This document shows, one piece after another, positions 14,407 through 24,400 of a DNA stretch of 32,694 nucleotides (positions within the stretch are counted from its first letter, which is position 1; every line of letters starts with the position of its first letter). The notes below the pieces were generated by a model that searched no databases, had not been told where the DNA came from, and saw nothing but the letters and a program-made list of their open reading frames with translations. Location: positions 1 to 32,694 of the IMG/VR virus record IMGVR_UViG_3300031983_000058; one strand, given 5' to 3'. The position numbers and the translations under genes are program-made. The DNA is from a virus.

Positions 14407-17400
14407 AAACCTTATCCACCTTTACAGAGACCGCCATCGACAATCCGCATGTCGATATCATTCGGCTGGTTGAAATCACCATCGGAGAAACAACCCTATA
14501 TCTTTGCGATCGGGTTTTCGGTGATGACGGCCTTTGTGTCTTTAACAACCGGCTATACGAACCGCTGATAATCTCCTGGGGCACGATCAAAACAGGTCGG
14601 ATAGACCCGTTAACATATGCCGTCGAACCGGGGGATGCGAGCTTTACGGTTGACAACTCACAGCCTGTGGGCGGAGCGGACTGCTTTACGGCGCTTTTTA
14701 TAAATAATGATCCTCAATATTGTTCTGTAATCATTTCTGAAATACACGAAGGAGCATCCGCTGCAGAGGATAAAGAAGATATTTTCGGCGGTCACATCGA
14801 GGATCTCCCCGAAATGACCGTTGACCGGGTAACCGTGGCCTGTGGCGGCTTTGAACTGGATATTGTAAATAAGTTCGTCCATACCATCGTTGATGATACC
14901 ACATATCCCGGCGCCGATCCTGACGATATCGGCAAGATGGTACCGCAGATTTACGGCCCGGTTAAACGAGTGCCGTGTATTGCAGCAGATGCCGGCGGAA
15001 AAACAACCATTGCAGAGGATATGACCGATACATCGCCGGGCAATGGCGAAACCCTGGATATTTCGGATGCCTCCGCTTTTCCGAGTTCCGGCGCTTTCAC
15101 GATCCAGATCGACAGCGAGCAGGTGCGCATTGCATCACGATCCGGCAACACTCTGACCCTGGCCGCATCCGGCGCCCGTGGTTATAATTCGACAGACGCC
15201 GTCTATCACGACCTCGGCGCACCTATGGCGGAGATCCAGACTAAATATGTTTATCTCCTGGCAGATCATCCTGTTAAAGAAATCACCACGGTTTATGTTG
15301 ACAATATCAGGCAGATATCGGGTTTCACGGCGTATTCGGGAGCAGACTATAATAAGATAGCCGATCCCTCCATCTTGCCTACAGGCCCTGGTTATGGTGT
15401 GGCCTTCAACCATGACGGTTCATTGATGGCTGTAGCACATTGGTATTCTCCCTACATAACAATCTACAACACCAGCGACTGGAGCAAAGTTGCAAACCCT
15501 TCCGTATTACCCGCTGGCGCTGGTTATGGTGTGGCCTTCAACCATGACGGTTCATTGATGGCTGTAGCACATTGGGATTCTCCCTACATAACAATCTACA
15601 ATACCAGCGACTGGAGCAAAGTTGCAAACCCTTCCGTATTACCCGCTGGCTCTGGTTATGGTTTGGCCTTCAACCATGATGGCTCGTTGCTGGCTGTAGC
15701 ACATTGGGATTCTCCCTACATAACAATCTACAACACCAGCGATTGGAGCAAAATAGCAAACCCTTCCGTATTACCAGCTGGTGCTGGTCATGATGTGGCC
15801 TTCAACCATGATGGCTCGTTGATGGCAGTGGCGCATTTCTCTTCTCCCTACATAACCATTTACAACACCAGCGACTGGAGCAAGGTTGCAAACCCTTCCG
15901 TATTACCCCCTAACATCGGTTATGGCGTGGCCTTCAACCATGATGGCTCGCTGATGGCAGTGGCGCATTCCGTTTCTCCCTACATAACCATCTATAATAC
16001 CAGCGACTGGAGCAAGATAGCCGATCCCACGACGCTGCCCTCTGACATCGGCAGAGGCGTAGCCTTCAATCACGACGGGTCGTTAATGGCTGTGGTACAT
16101 AATGGCTCTCCTTACGTAACCATTTACAACACCAGCGACTGGAGCAAGATTGACGATCCCTCCACCTTGCCTACGAGCAGCGGTAATGCTGTGGCCTTCA
16201 ACCATGACGGTTCATTGATAGCCGTGTTGCATGATGATTCTCCTTTCATAACTATTTATGAATTATCGGAATATTTTGGCAAGGCGGTCATCATTTTTGA
16301 CGCCCTGCCCAACTATAAAAAACAGGTCAACATCGAGGCCGATTCGTCGGACCTGGGCGTCGATTCATCCGGCAGGGCCACCGGTGACAGTGGCCATTCG
16401 CACTCATCCGCACAACAGACCATTGAGTGGTATTTTGATGATGCCACGGTCATTACAGGATCAGTTCAAAACCCGAATAATATCTGCGACCAAAACCTCA
16501 CAAATTATGCTCGGTTTTGCAATCTGAATGCTAAATGTGAGGTTGAGAAGATCAGCAGCGAGGAATATTCCGGCCCCCCGCAACAGTACCGAATATGTGT
16601 GAGGGTTGGAACGGTAGATGTCGGGGTTCAAATCAGGGCGAATTTTTACGGCCTGAGCGGAACGTATGGGTGTACCGTAACGTCCGCACATAATAACTCT
16701 ACACGCTACAGCATGTGGTACACTGTATCATCCGCCGTGGATACATGGGTAGAGCTCAAAACTAAAAAAATGACCGTAGAACAAATAGCCGGAAATAATT
16801 ATGGCAACATTAATGAAGTCTGGCTGGAGGTCAAATGGACACCCCAGGGGACCATTTCCGGGTATGCCAACGTTTCTCTTTCAGGCATCAACCTGGTCTC
16901 CGGGATAGTCACGCTGGCCGGTAATTCCACCGCCGAAACCGTTATCGGCAAAATGATATCTGCTGATGCGCAAGGTTATAAAGACGATAGCGCCGGGACC
17001 ATTACCGGCACGCCGTACGCCCTGATCGAACGTCCGGATCATCAGGCAAAGCACATAATAATAGACCGGTGCGGTCTTTCCGCAGACGAAATCCACGCAG
17101 CATCATACTCTGCTGCAGGAATATTTTTTAATGCAAACAGTTTCACCCTTGGCTTTCCCATATTACAAAGGCCCAACGTGCGTCTGCTGCTGAACCGTAT
17201 TGCAATCCAAGCCAAAGCCCTGGAATTTTGGGAGGCTGGAAAACATCATATTGTACCCATAGCAAGCTTCTTTATAGAAGACGAATTGTCGGTCCTGCTT
17301 TTACACATGGACGGCACAGACGGATCGACCGTCTTTATCGATGACGGCGCGACCGGGCACACTGTCATAGCTCACGGCAACGCCCAAATCGACACGGCAT

Positions 17401-19391
17401 ATAAAAAGTTCGGCACCGGTTCAGGACTGTTCGACGGATCGGGAGATTATCTGAGCATACCGGATCATGCCAACTTTAATATGGCTTCAGGACGGGTCGC
17501 AATCGATGTATGGAAGCGATTTCAAAGCGCCGATAAAACGGCTGTGCTTTATAGCCAGTTTGTCGATAATACCCATTTTGTGAAATTCGTAGTTCATAAC
17601 GATATTATCAGTTTTCATATCAAAAACGGAAGCGATGTTGTTAATTTTTCAAGAACCTATACAGCCGGTTTCACGGCGGGGGTGCAATATCACATCGCCC
17701 TGATAAGGGGCTGGAACAACAGCGACAATACCTGGGCGATCACGGTCACCGGCCAGATCGTGGGAGATGTCTATTCAAATTCCGCAGCCTGGCCGGACTT
17801 AGCAGCGGAAATTTTAATCGGAAAGACCGGCGACTGGAGCAAGATAACCAACCCTTCCGTATTTCCCCCCGGTACTGGAAATGGGATAGCCTTCAACCAT
17901 GATGGTTCATTGGTGGCTGTGGCACATTGGTATTCTCCCTACATAACAATCTACAACACCAGCGACTGGAGCAAGGTAAGCAATCCTTCCTTATTACCCT
18001 CCGGTACTGGTTATGGTGTGGCCTTCAATCATGATGGCTCGCTGATGGCAGTGGCGCATAATACTTCTCCCTACATAACCATTTACAACACCAGCGATTG
18101 GAGCAAGGTTGCAAACCCCGTCGTATGGCCTGTTGGTATTAGTATGGGGGTAGCCTTCAACCATGATGGCTCGCTGATGGTAGTGGCGCATTCCGGTTCT
18201 CCCCGCATAACCATCTATAATACCAGCGACTGGAGCAAGATAGCTGATCCCTCCACCTTACCTGCGGGCCCTGGTTGTGATGTGGCCTTCAATCATGATG
18301 GCTCACTGATGGCTGTGGCGCATGATACTTCTCCTTATATAACCATTTACAACACCAGCGACTGGAGCAAGGTAACCGATCCCACGACGCTGCCCTCTAA
18401 CATCGGCTATGGCGTAGCCTTCAATCACGACGGTTCGTTGATGGCAGTGGCGCATGATGCTTCTCCTTATATAACAATTTATAATACCAGTAACTGGAGC
18501 AAAGTAACCGACCCTTCCACATTACCCGCTGGTGCTGTTCGTGGTGTAGCCTTCAACCATGATGGTTCGCTGATGGCTGTGGCAAGTCTCTATTCTCCCT
18601 ACATAATAATCTACAACACCAGCGACTGGAGCAAGGTGGCCGATCCCTCCACCTTGCCTACGAGCTCCGGTCGCGGCGTAGCCTTCAATCATGATGGTTC
18701 GTTGATGGCCGTGGCGCATAATTCTTCTCCCAAAGTAACCACCTATGTCCCTGTTCAATATTCAAAAGGACATAAAGATGAATATCGTGTTTCAAAACCA
18801 ACTGCCCGCTGGACGGCGGATTTTACACCGTCCAATGAACCATACCCAAACACAGATCCGGGCGGCGGCATGTTCTGGAGTTTGTCAGTGTATAAGACAA
18901 TCGATGATAATCGTGTCGATCTCGGTCAAATCTGGCTGAAATATACGGATCGCATTAATATCAAAAATAAACTTACAGCCAGTTATTCCCGGCAGTGGTC
19001 CGGCCATATCGATGAAGTTGAAGCCGACCGGGCAATCGTAATTACAAGCGATGCCGGCTCGATCACAAAATTCGGTGTACTCCAGGGCGATCCGTTATCT
19101 TTTCCATATGTCAACGGCGAAACCCAGGCCCAGGCCGTACTTAATTGGAAACTTGCCGACTCCAAAGGCTCGCGCTTGATCGTCGAGCAGGCCGGCGGAT
19201 ATTACCTGACCGACATCGAGCGCGGGGACATTATCTGTTTTGATCATATGGAGTCCATTGGTGATGATAACCAATATCTGGAAAAAGCCCTGCTGGGACT
19301 CGTAACGATGGGCACAACCCTGTTTAGAGTGATCGATAAAAACTACCGCCCTGATGCGACGATCCAGATCGAAGCGGTAATCATAATATAA
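14403..19391 (+). CDS. tail hub / tip protein with LamG domain and two seven-bladed propellers
   Basis: 1662 residues starting at TTG in a TTGA overlap. Approximate plan: hub N terminus 1-317 (beta-rich, baseplate-like); propeller one, 318-625, seven repeats of 44 residues; hub middle 626-960; first part of a LamG/concanavalin-like domain 961-1146 (LLLHMDGTDGSTVFID, GTGSGLFDGSGDYLSIP); propeller two, 1147-1454, again seven repeats of 44; end of the LamG domain 1455-1490 (DEYRVSKPTARWTADFTP); hub C terminus 1490-1662. Repeats share VAFNHDGSLMAVAH, SPYITIYNTSDWS and LP. It occupies the place of lambda J. As the tail tip, it should contact the host surface; carbohydrate binding by LamG and the propellers is inference. 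Confidence 0.75.
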   Translation: MKTLSTFTETAIDNPHVDIIRLVEITIGETTLYLCDRVFGDDGLCVFNNRLYEPLIISWGTIKTGRIDPLTYAVEPGDASFTVDNSQPVGGADCFTALFINNDPQYCSVIISEIHEGASAAEDKEDIFGGHIEDLPEMTVDRVTVACGGFELDIVNKFVHTIVDDTTYPGADPDDIGKMVPQIYGPVKRVPCIAADAGGKTTIAEDMTDTSPGNGETLDISDASAFPSSGAFTIQIDSEQVRIASRSGNTLTLAASGARGYNSTDAVYHDLGAPMAEIQTKYVYLLADHPVKEITTVYVDNIRQISGFTAYSGADYNKIADPSILPTGPGYGVAFNHDGSLMAVAHWYSPYITIYNTSDWSKVANPSVLPAGAGYGVAFNHDGSLMAVAHWDSPYITIYNTSDWSKVANPSVLPAGSGYGLAFNHDGSLLAVAHWDSPYITIYNTSDWSKIANPSVLPAGAGHDVAFNHDGSLMAVAHFSSPYITIYNTSDWSKVANPSVLPPNIGYGVAFNHDGSLMAVAHSVSPYITIYNTSDWSKIADPTTLPSDIGRGVAFNHDGSLMAVVHNGSPYVTIYNTSDWSKIDDPSTLPTSSGNAVAFNHDGSLIAVLHDDSPFITIYELSEYFGKAVIIFDALPNYKKQVNIEADSSDLGVDSSGRATGDSGHSHSSAQQTIEWYFDDATVITGSVQNPNNICDQNLTNYARFCNLNAKCEVEKISSEEYSGPPQQYRICVRVGTVDVGVQIRANFYGLSGTYGCTVTSAHNNSTRYSMWYTVSSAVDTWVELKTKKMTVEQIAGNNYGNINEVWLEVKWTPQGTISGYANVSLSGINLVSGIVTLAGNSTAETVIGKMISADAQGYKDDSAGTITGTPYALIERPDHQAKHIIIDRCGLSADEIHAASYSAAGIFFNANSFTLGFPILQRPNVRLLLNRIAIQAKALEFWEAGKHHIVPIASFFIEDELSVLLLHMDGTDGSTVFIDDGATGHTVIAHGNAQIDTAYKKFGTGSGLFDGSGDYLSIPDHANFNMASGRVAIDVWKRFQSADKTAVLYSQFVDNTHFVKFVVHNDIISFHIKNGSDVVNFSRTYTAGFTAGVQYHIALIRGWNNSDNTWAITVTGQIVGDVYSNSAAWPDLAAEILIGKTGDWSKITNPSVFPPGTGNGIAFNHDGSLVAVAHWYSPYITIYNTSDWSKVSNPSLLPSGTGYGVAFNHDGSLMAVAHNTSPYITIYNTSDWSKVANPVVWPVGISMGVAFNHDGSLMVVAHSGSPRITIYNTSDWSKIADPSTLPAGPGCDVAFNHDGSLMAVAHDTSPYITIYNTSDWSKVTDPTTLPSNIGYGVAFNHDGSLMAVAHDASPYITIYNTSNWSKVTDPSTLPAGAVRGVAFNHDGSLMAVASLYSPYIIIYNTSDWSKVADPSTLPTSSGRGVAFNHDGSLMAVAHNSSPKVTTYVPVQYSKGHKDEYRVSKPTARWTADFTPSNEPYPNTDPGGGMFWSLSVYKTIDDNRVDLGQIWLKYTDRINIKNKLTASYSRQWSGHIDEVEADRAIVITSDAGSITKFGVLQGDPLSFPYVNGETQAQAVLNWKLADSKGSRLIVEQAGGYYLTDIERGDIICFDHMESIGDDNQYLEKALLGLVTMGTTLFRVIDKNYRPDATIQIEAVIII
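15354..16277 (+). repeat. seven 132-bp tandem repeats encoding propeller one
   Basis: Seven in-frame units of 132 bases (44 residues), 924 bases in all. Most of each unit is near identical, such as ACCAGCGACTGGAGCAA and AACCATGAYGG. The last unit degrades after TIY into ELSEYF, where the host domain resumes. Confidence 0.9.
17841..18764 (+). repeat. seven 132-bp tandem repeats encoding propeller two
   Basis: Again exactly seven in-frame units of 132 bases. The first unit of this array closely matches the first unit of the other array, and the last unit matches the last, which points to duplication of the whole array and not of single blades. Confidence 0.9.
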
Positions 19392-19406
19392 GATTAAGGT
19401 TACATT

Positions 19407-19682
19407 ATGGCTTTCTGTCAAAAACATTCAGGATTTGAAACCAGTATCGAAGAACTTTGCAAATTCAAAGACAAAATGACCGATCCTGGAGGAACATTAG
19501 ACGGGATACGGAAGTCGATAAACAGCAAAATAGGCAAAGGGCTTTTGATAACGTTCACCATTTTAATCCTTGGCCTGCTTAGCACGCTTTACGGCTTGAC
19601 CTACTACACCCAGCACCAGATCTTAAACGAAATAAGCTCTATCAAAACCGATATCGCAGTTATAAAGGAAAAAATAAAATGA
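19407..19682 (+). CDS. small single-pass membrane protein, possibly lysis-associated
   Basis: 91 residues. A soluble N-terminal part with Cys4, His6 and Cys18 (CQKHSGFETSIEELC), a membrane helix about 46-66 (GLLITFTILILGLLSTLYGL) and a C-terminal helix with heptad-like Ile/Val (ILNEISSIKTDIAVIKEKI). The size and location right after the hub and before DUF5675 and the holin suggest a holin accessory or spanin-like role, but there is no direct family match. It overlaps the next gene by ATGA. Confidence 0.5.
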   Translation: MAFCQKHSGFETSIEELCKFKDKMTDPGGTLDGIRKSINSKIGKGLLITFTILILGLLSTLYGLTYYTQHQILNEISSIKTDIAVIKEKIK

Positions 19683-20086
19683 GACCAGTCATTGAATTGC
19701 TCCGCATAGAAGAAAGCCTGTTTTTAGGCACATTTGGAGTCCTTCGGATTAACAAGGAATCCTTTTGCGTTACCTTGGAACCCGCCGACCTGTTGAACAA
19801 ACAGAACGTTTCCTCCATTCCGGCCCAGCAATATATTTGCCGACGGCATGAATCCCCCAGGTACGGCGAAACCTTTATTGTGACAAATGTTCCTGATCGG
19901 GATCTTGTTCTCTTTCATCCTGGAAACACAATTGAAGACACAAAAGGCTGCATCCTCTTGGCACAGTATTTTGGTAAGCTTAAAGGTGATCGAGCCGTGT
20001 TGAATTCAGGAGCAACCTTTCAAGCCTTTATGAAAATAATGAAAGAATCAAACGAATTTCATCTTACAATAAGGGAGATATACTAA
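19679..20086 (+). CDS. DUF5675 family protein
   Basis: 135 residues. Conserved features of the family are visible: TFGVLRINKESFCVTLEP near 17-36, NVSSIPAQQY near 44-53, the YGETFIVTNVPDRDLVLFHPGN core with His80 and a DTKGCILL segment with Cys91. The family is common in phages and some bacterial chromosomes and its biochemistry is not settled as far as I know. Its position between a membrane protein and the holin makes a lysis or cell-wall role plausible, and no other endolysin candidate exists in the window. The stop overlaps the holin start by one base (TAATG). Confidence 0.7.
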   Translation: MRPVIELLRIEESLFLGTFGVLRINKESFCVTLEPADLLNKQNVSSIPAQQYICRRHESPRYGETFIVTNVPDRDLVLFHPGNTIEDTKGCILLAQYFGKLKGDRAVLNSGATFQAFMKIMKESNEFHLTIREIY

Positions 20087-20487
20087 TGGCATGGTACAGC
20101 TTTTTAACAAGTTCGACAAAAACGGTCGAGACCGCAACCGAAGCCGGAAAGTCTATTATTGATGGAATTATATCCGGGATTGATAAGATCGCATATACCG
20201 ATGAGGAAAAGGCCGAGGCCCGCCAGAAAGGATCGGAAACGATTTTAAAGTTCTGGGAAGTGATCGCAAGGGAAAACACAGAGCAGTCAAAGGCAAGGCG
20301 CATCCTGGCAAAGATGACATTCCAGGTCTTTTTCTTTTTTCTCCTGGCAGCAGCCGTGGTCTATAAATTCGACCCGGGATATGCGAAATTTCTATTAATA
20401 CTTGCCGGCAAGATCATGTTTCTGGTGTCCGCCATCGGCGTGATATATTTCGGACCCCATCAGTTACAGAAGATTGTGAAAAAATAG
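20086..20487 (+). CDS. holin, GTA 3-TM-like
   Basis: 133 residues. An N-terminal amphipathic half (TEAGKSIIDGIISGIDKIAYTDEEKAEARQK) precedes two or three hydrophobic helices (about 80-97, 103-121), ending in YFGPHQLQKIVKK. This plan, an acidic/charged helix with an EKAEAR motif before membrane segments, is that of the three-TM holins for gene-transfer-agent release, though the first membrane segment is not strongly hydrophobic here. It would permeabilise the inner membrane in lysis. It is the last gene of the rightward late operon. Confidence 0.6.
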   Translation: MAWYSFLTSSTKTVETATEAGKSIIDGIISGIDKIAYTDEEKAEARQKGSETILKFWEVIARENTEQSKARRILAKMTFQVFFFFLLAAAVVYKFDPGYAKFLLILAGKIMFLVSAIGVIYFGPHQLQKIVKK

Positions 20488-20499
20488 AACGTTGCTAAT

Positions 20500-20526
20500 C
20501 AGCCGCGCGGTTTTTTGCGTCGGCTG
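20500..20526. terminator. hairpin between convergent operons
   Basis: CAGCCG-CGC, loop with a T run, GCG-T-CGGCTG. It lies between the stop of the holin and the stop of the leftward nuclease gene. The T run is in the loop and not after the stem, so termination is likely but not certain. Confidence 0.35.
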
Positions 20527-20553
20527 GGTTTGATTATTATATCCTTGGAGATT

Positions 20554-21267
20554 TTACCACAGCCTACGGACTCTTGATTTTTCTCTATCGATTTTCTTGC
20601 CCACCAGTCGTTCCCATAACTTGATGCCAGCTAACTTTTCAACAAGTGTCGTTGGGACTAAAAACGTGTCCAGTGATTGATCAGATTCTTCGTTTGGCAA
20701 TACAAATGACCACATATGCAAAGCCCCTTTGTTATTCTCAGTCAAAACAGATTTAAAATATGCTTGCGGCACCGGTATCGTTACCTCATTAGGGTCATCA
20801 GCACCTATCGTTTCGACTGGCTGATCGAAATAAAAGATAGGACCACAAATAACATACGTTTCCAAAATTTTAGACTTAGCATCTAAATTTCTGACTGCAG
20901 CTTCCAATTCTCTCCATATTTCTCTATTGAATTGAGGTCTCTGAGGAGACATATTGGACAAAAGGAATGTTTCGCTATTTTGTAATTCTGTTTCTCTCTG
21001 ATTAGCACTTGCAACAAGATGCCCACGGTCATAACCGGACCCAGTATAATCAACAAGGTCGGCACGAAACATCTCAGGAATTCGATAGTCTGGACGAAAG
21101 TTATCTAAACGATCTAAGCCAGGATTATCAGGATCTACAATTTCTAAAGCCCACTTTGCTTGACGAAAATAATATGAATACCCCAGTACATAATACCTAT
21201 TAAACATTATTTGGTCTGCTGCCGGCATTCCGTATCTAGTTTCGCGTCTTAAATTAGGTAAGTTCAT
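20554..21267 (-). CDS. DNA/RNA non-specific endonuclease (beta-beta-alpha metal type)
   Basis: 237 residues. The active-site segment is clear: DRGHL (Asp80, His83), then SNMSPQ (Asn105) and FNREIWRELE with Asn114 as the expected metal ligand. The family includes NucA and endonuclease G, which cut DNA and RNA without strong sequence preference. There is no signal peptide, so the protein is expected in the cytoplasm, unlike secreted relatives. The gene lies downstream of the SIR2-STAND gene on the same strand, 207 bases apart. Cytoplasmic nucleases are common effectors in anti-phage loci, which is inference here. Base composition is AT-rich compared with the phage structural genes. Confidence 0.85.
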   Translation of the reverse strand: MNLPNLRRETRYGMPAADQIMFNRYYVLGYSYYFRQAKWALEIVDPDNPGLDRLDNFRPDYRIPEMFRADLVDYTGSGYDRGHLVASANQRETELQNSETFLLSNMSPQRPQFNREIWRELEAAVRNLDAKSKILETYVICGPIFYFDQPVETIGADDPNEVTIPVPQAYFKSVLTENNKGALHMWSFVLPNEESDQSLDTFLVPTTLVEKLAGIKLWERLVGKKIDREKSRVRRLW

Positions 21268-21393
21268 TCATCTTATCCTTTAAAGATTTTTATGATACAA
21301 AACGGGGGAAGTGCATCCTCCCCTTGGGTTTAGTTTGATTGGCGTGTCATACAAACCGGATAGCATAGCTCAAGCACGCTATGAACTTATAAG

Positions 21394-21474
21394 CTAATGA
21401 ACGTCCCCAATCCTAAACCTTATAAACTAATGGACGTCCCCAATCCTAAACTAATGGACGTCCCCAATCCCAGT
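21394..21474. repeat. three tandem copies of a 24-25 bp repeat
   Basis: Units at about 21394-21418, 21427-21451 and 21451-21474: CTAATG(A/G)ACGTCCCCAAT followed by CCTAAAC or CCCAGT. Copies two and three contain GGACGTCC, a perfect palindrome. The third runs up to the stop codon of the SIR2 gene. There is no gene in this gap; the repeats may be a transcript end or the mark of a past mobile element. Confidence 0.75.
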
Positions 21475-24400
21475 TTAAGTGAAAACTTTTTTCACATATA
21501 TCCCTAAACCGTTAAGACCGATTTCAACTTTCATATTTTGTCCGGATTGGGGATAATTACCTGATGAAATAGTCCTCAAGTCCATATGAGCGTTAAGGTT
21601 TCGCGGGAATCCTTCAATTTCAACAAATCCCTTTCCTAAACGATATGGTTTATAAGTACCATTAATTATCATAGGCTTTTGCTCATGATCTAATAATTCT
21701 ATTTTCAAATTGAGCTTTTCAGAAAAAGAAATTGGAGAATCACTTATTTTTCTAATTTCTCTTGGTGCTTCTCCAAATTCTTGGTGTTCAACTAATCCCT
21801 TTATATACCTTAATCTTCTTTTATAATCGATTGGCACTAATTTTAAATATTCTTTATAGCTATTCTTTATGTCACTCCAACTACCATTTAATGCTATTAA
21901 ACACTTAATTTTTAACCTATGAAGTCCTGAACTTTTAGGCGCATATGGAACCCCATTGTTAATGTATTTAAGAGCGTCAGGATAATTCTTCTTTTTAATT
22001 AACAAGTTTGCCAACAAGAGTATCGCCCGCACATTACCAGCATCAAGCAGGATACTTCTCTTAAGTTTTTCTTCAGCTTCAGGTATTTTATCAAGAGCAA
22101 GATTGAGTCTTGCAAGCAATACGATTAGTTCGCTGCTCATCGGATATAGCCTCAATGCATTATCAAGATCCTCTTGGGCCTCTTCAATAACTCGCAATCT
22201 TTGTTCTTCAGGCAAATGGTCTTTTTTAAGTGCCCAGTCAAGCAATTTATCAATTAGACTATGATAATGTATTTCTTTATCAGTATCTTTGGAAATACGC
22301 TTACGAATTAATGTTGCACCTTTTTTTAGTGCATATTCTGCTCTATCAGGTTTGGGCTCTGAAATCGCCTCTCTTAACCATATGGTCCCTTTTGTATTTA
22401 AAAAATGTGGATGACTATCGCTTAAATGTATCGCATCATCTGCTAATTTTCTAGCAATCTCAAAGTTTTTTTCTTGAGACTCAAAAATAGCAGCATGTTG
22501 TTTTATATAAGGATCTGAAGGAAACTCTGTCATTAAATATGTATATAATGATCTAATGCGACCAGATTCTTTAAGGGTTTTTGATAAATAGTCTTCTTGG
22601 TAAACTCTTTTTAGTAGCTCATATTCGTTATATGAATGCGGATTAATATTTTTTGCTATTTCTATAAGCAATTCGACTATTCTTGCAGGATCAACAACCG
22701 ATTCGAGCAATGATTCTGCTATAACACGATGTTGAGTAGAAAACAGAAGCTCTCCACTTATGTGGTCAATCTCCTCCAGAACAATCTCATCAAGTTGTCC
22801 ACTCATTTCTGAATGGTAGTCAATAAGTGCCAAATTTACTAATTTTGTTGCCAATGTAGCCGGCATTTGTATAGCTAAACTATGAGAAATTGCTACTGAA
22901 AGATAAATATTTCTTGCAGGCACGCTTTTTATCCTAAAATATTCATCAGCGATAATTTCATGAAATTTTGTTTCTTTTCCGGTTATAACCGTCCGCAATC
23001 CAGCAATTATATGCTTCTCGCCCACGTCTATCAATTGGTTGGATATTTCTTTTGCAGATATGCTTTCACCTCTTTCTTCTAATAATCCTGAACGTATTAA
23101 AGTATTTGCCAAACTTAATGATTCTTTTTCCGATAGTCTTTGTAACGTGAATCTTGAAGGAATAGGTATCGAACCTGTTCCTCGCGCAGAATTCCATTCA
23201 CTTTGCCTAGAGGCGATTAAAATATAGACATGTAATTTATTATTTACTGCATCTAAATATAGCCTTTTAATGGAAGACATACATTTTGGTCCATCATCAA
23301 ACATTATCACGACTGTCTTTTTTATTAATTTACAAAATTCGGATATTGGCGTGGGATCTAAATTTACGTTGTTACGCACCCATAGAATGATATAATCATC
23401 ATTTTTAGAAATATCGTATGCGGTCTGCATCAATAAAGTGCTTTTTCCGTATCCAGCCGCACCCAACAATAAACTGATCCGTGGTTTCCTTGATGGTAAC
23501 CAATTATTAATATCATCAATTATATCATTTTCAATTTCTCTCTTTATAGGTAAATTGTTCTGAATGTCATCCCAGTAAGGAAAAGATCCAATCAAATAGG
23601 TGCTCTGTTCAGGTAATCGCACGGGAGATTCTAACTCAGAGATAATTTGACAGTATTTTTTTATTGAATCAGCAAGGTTAGGAGAAATTGATATCGATAA
23701 TTTTTGTTTTGCCCAATTAGTTATAGAGGCACTACGCTCAATAATTTTATCCTCAATTGATATAGGAGTTCTATCTAAATTTGCTTTGAGCCAAGGAAGA
23801 AATGTCTTTGAATCTGAATCAATTACAGTTACTCCTTCAATTTCCATAGATTTGATAAAGCTGGGCGATGCACTAGGCTTTATTAAAAAAGATGGTTTAA
23901 GTATAGAAAGTGACCCCCCATATTTTTTTACGCTTTCCCATAAATCATGGAAATCTGAATCTTCAAACCCAAATCCGATAAATAAAAGGCTATGCTCGCA
24001 TAACTTAACGGCTAAGTTTGCGAATAATCTTAAGTTTTTTTCGCGGGCTTGCGTGTAATCGCGATGTGAAAAAATTATGCTACTCTCAGGTTTTATCAAA
24101 CAACCGTGTAATTTTAGATAGGGCACTTCTGTCTCAGTCTCAGATGTGGATGGATCAGTCGGTAGCACAATTGGAACTAATTTCTGTACTTTTTTCTCAG
24201 CATTGGAATATGCAGTCTCGATACCATAGTCTATATTAACAGTGTATATACTATTCCATTGTATGTATGGAATTTGCATTAAAGTGTTAGTGGTACGCAC
24301 TGGATGAAGTCGTTTAATAAGATATTTACGTAACTTTTCACTCCCTTCAATATTTTGTATTTTTGTTGAAACAGCTCTCAACGATTCATTATTGAATGTT

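Noticed and set aside
15354-18764. CRISPR-like array of regular repeats
   Set aside because: The 132-base units are coding, in frame, without unique spacers of constant length; they form propeller blades.
15354-18764. Diversity-generating retroelement acting on the propellers
   Set aside because: The hypervariable codons would suit such a system, but no reverse transcriptase gene or template repeat is in the window, and the changes are not limited to adenine positions.
19407-20487. Gene transfer agent rather than phage
   Set aside because: The holin type recalls gene transfer agents, but integrase, excisionase, immunity genes, an initiator and a Nu1/GpA-type terminase argue for a temperate phage.
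21268-21393. Toxin-antitoxin pair in the cargo block
   Set aside because: No small pair of overlapping genes is present; the gap has no start-supported frame.
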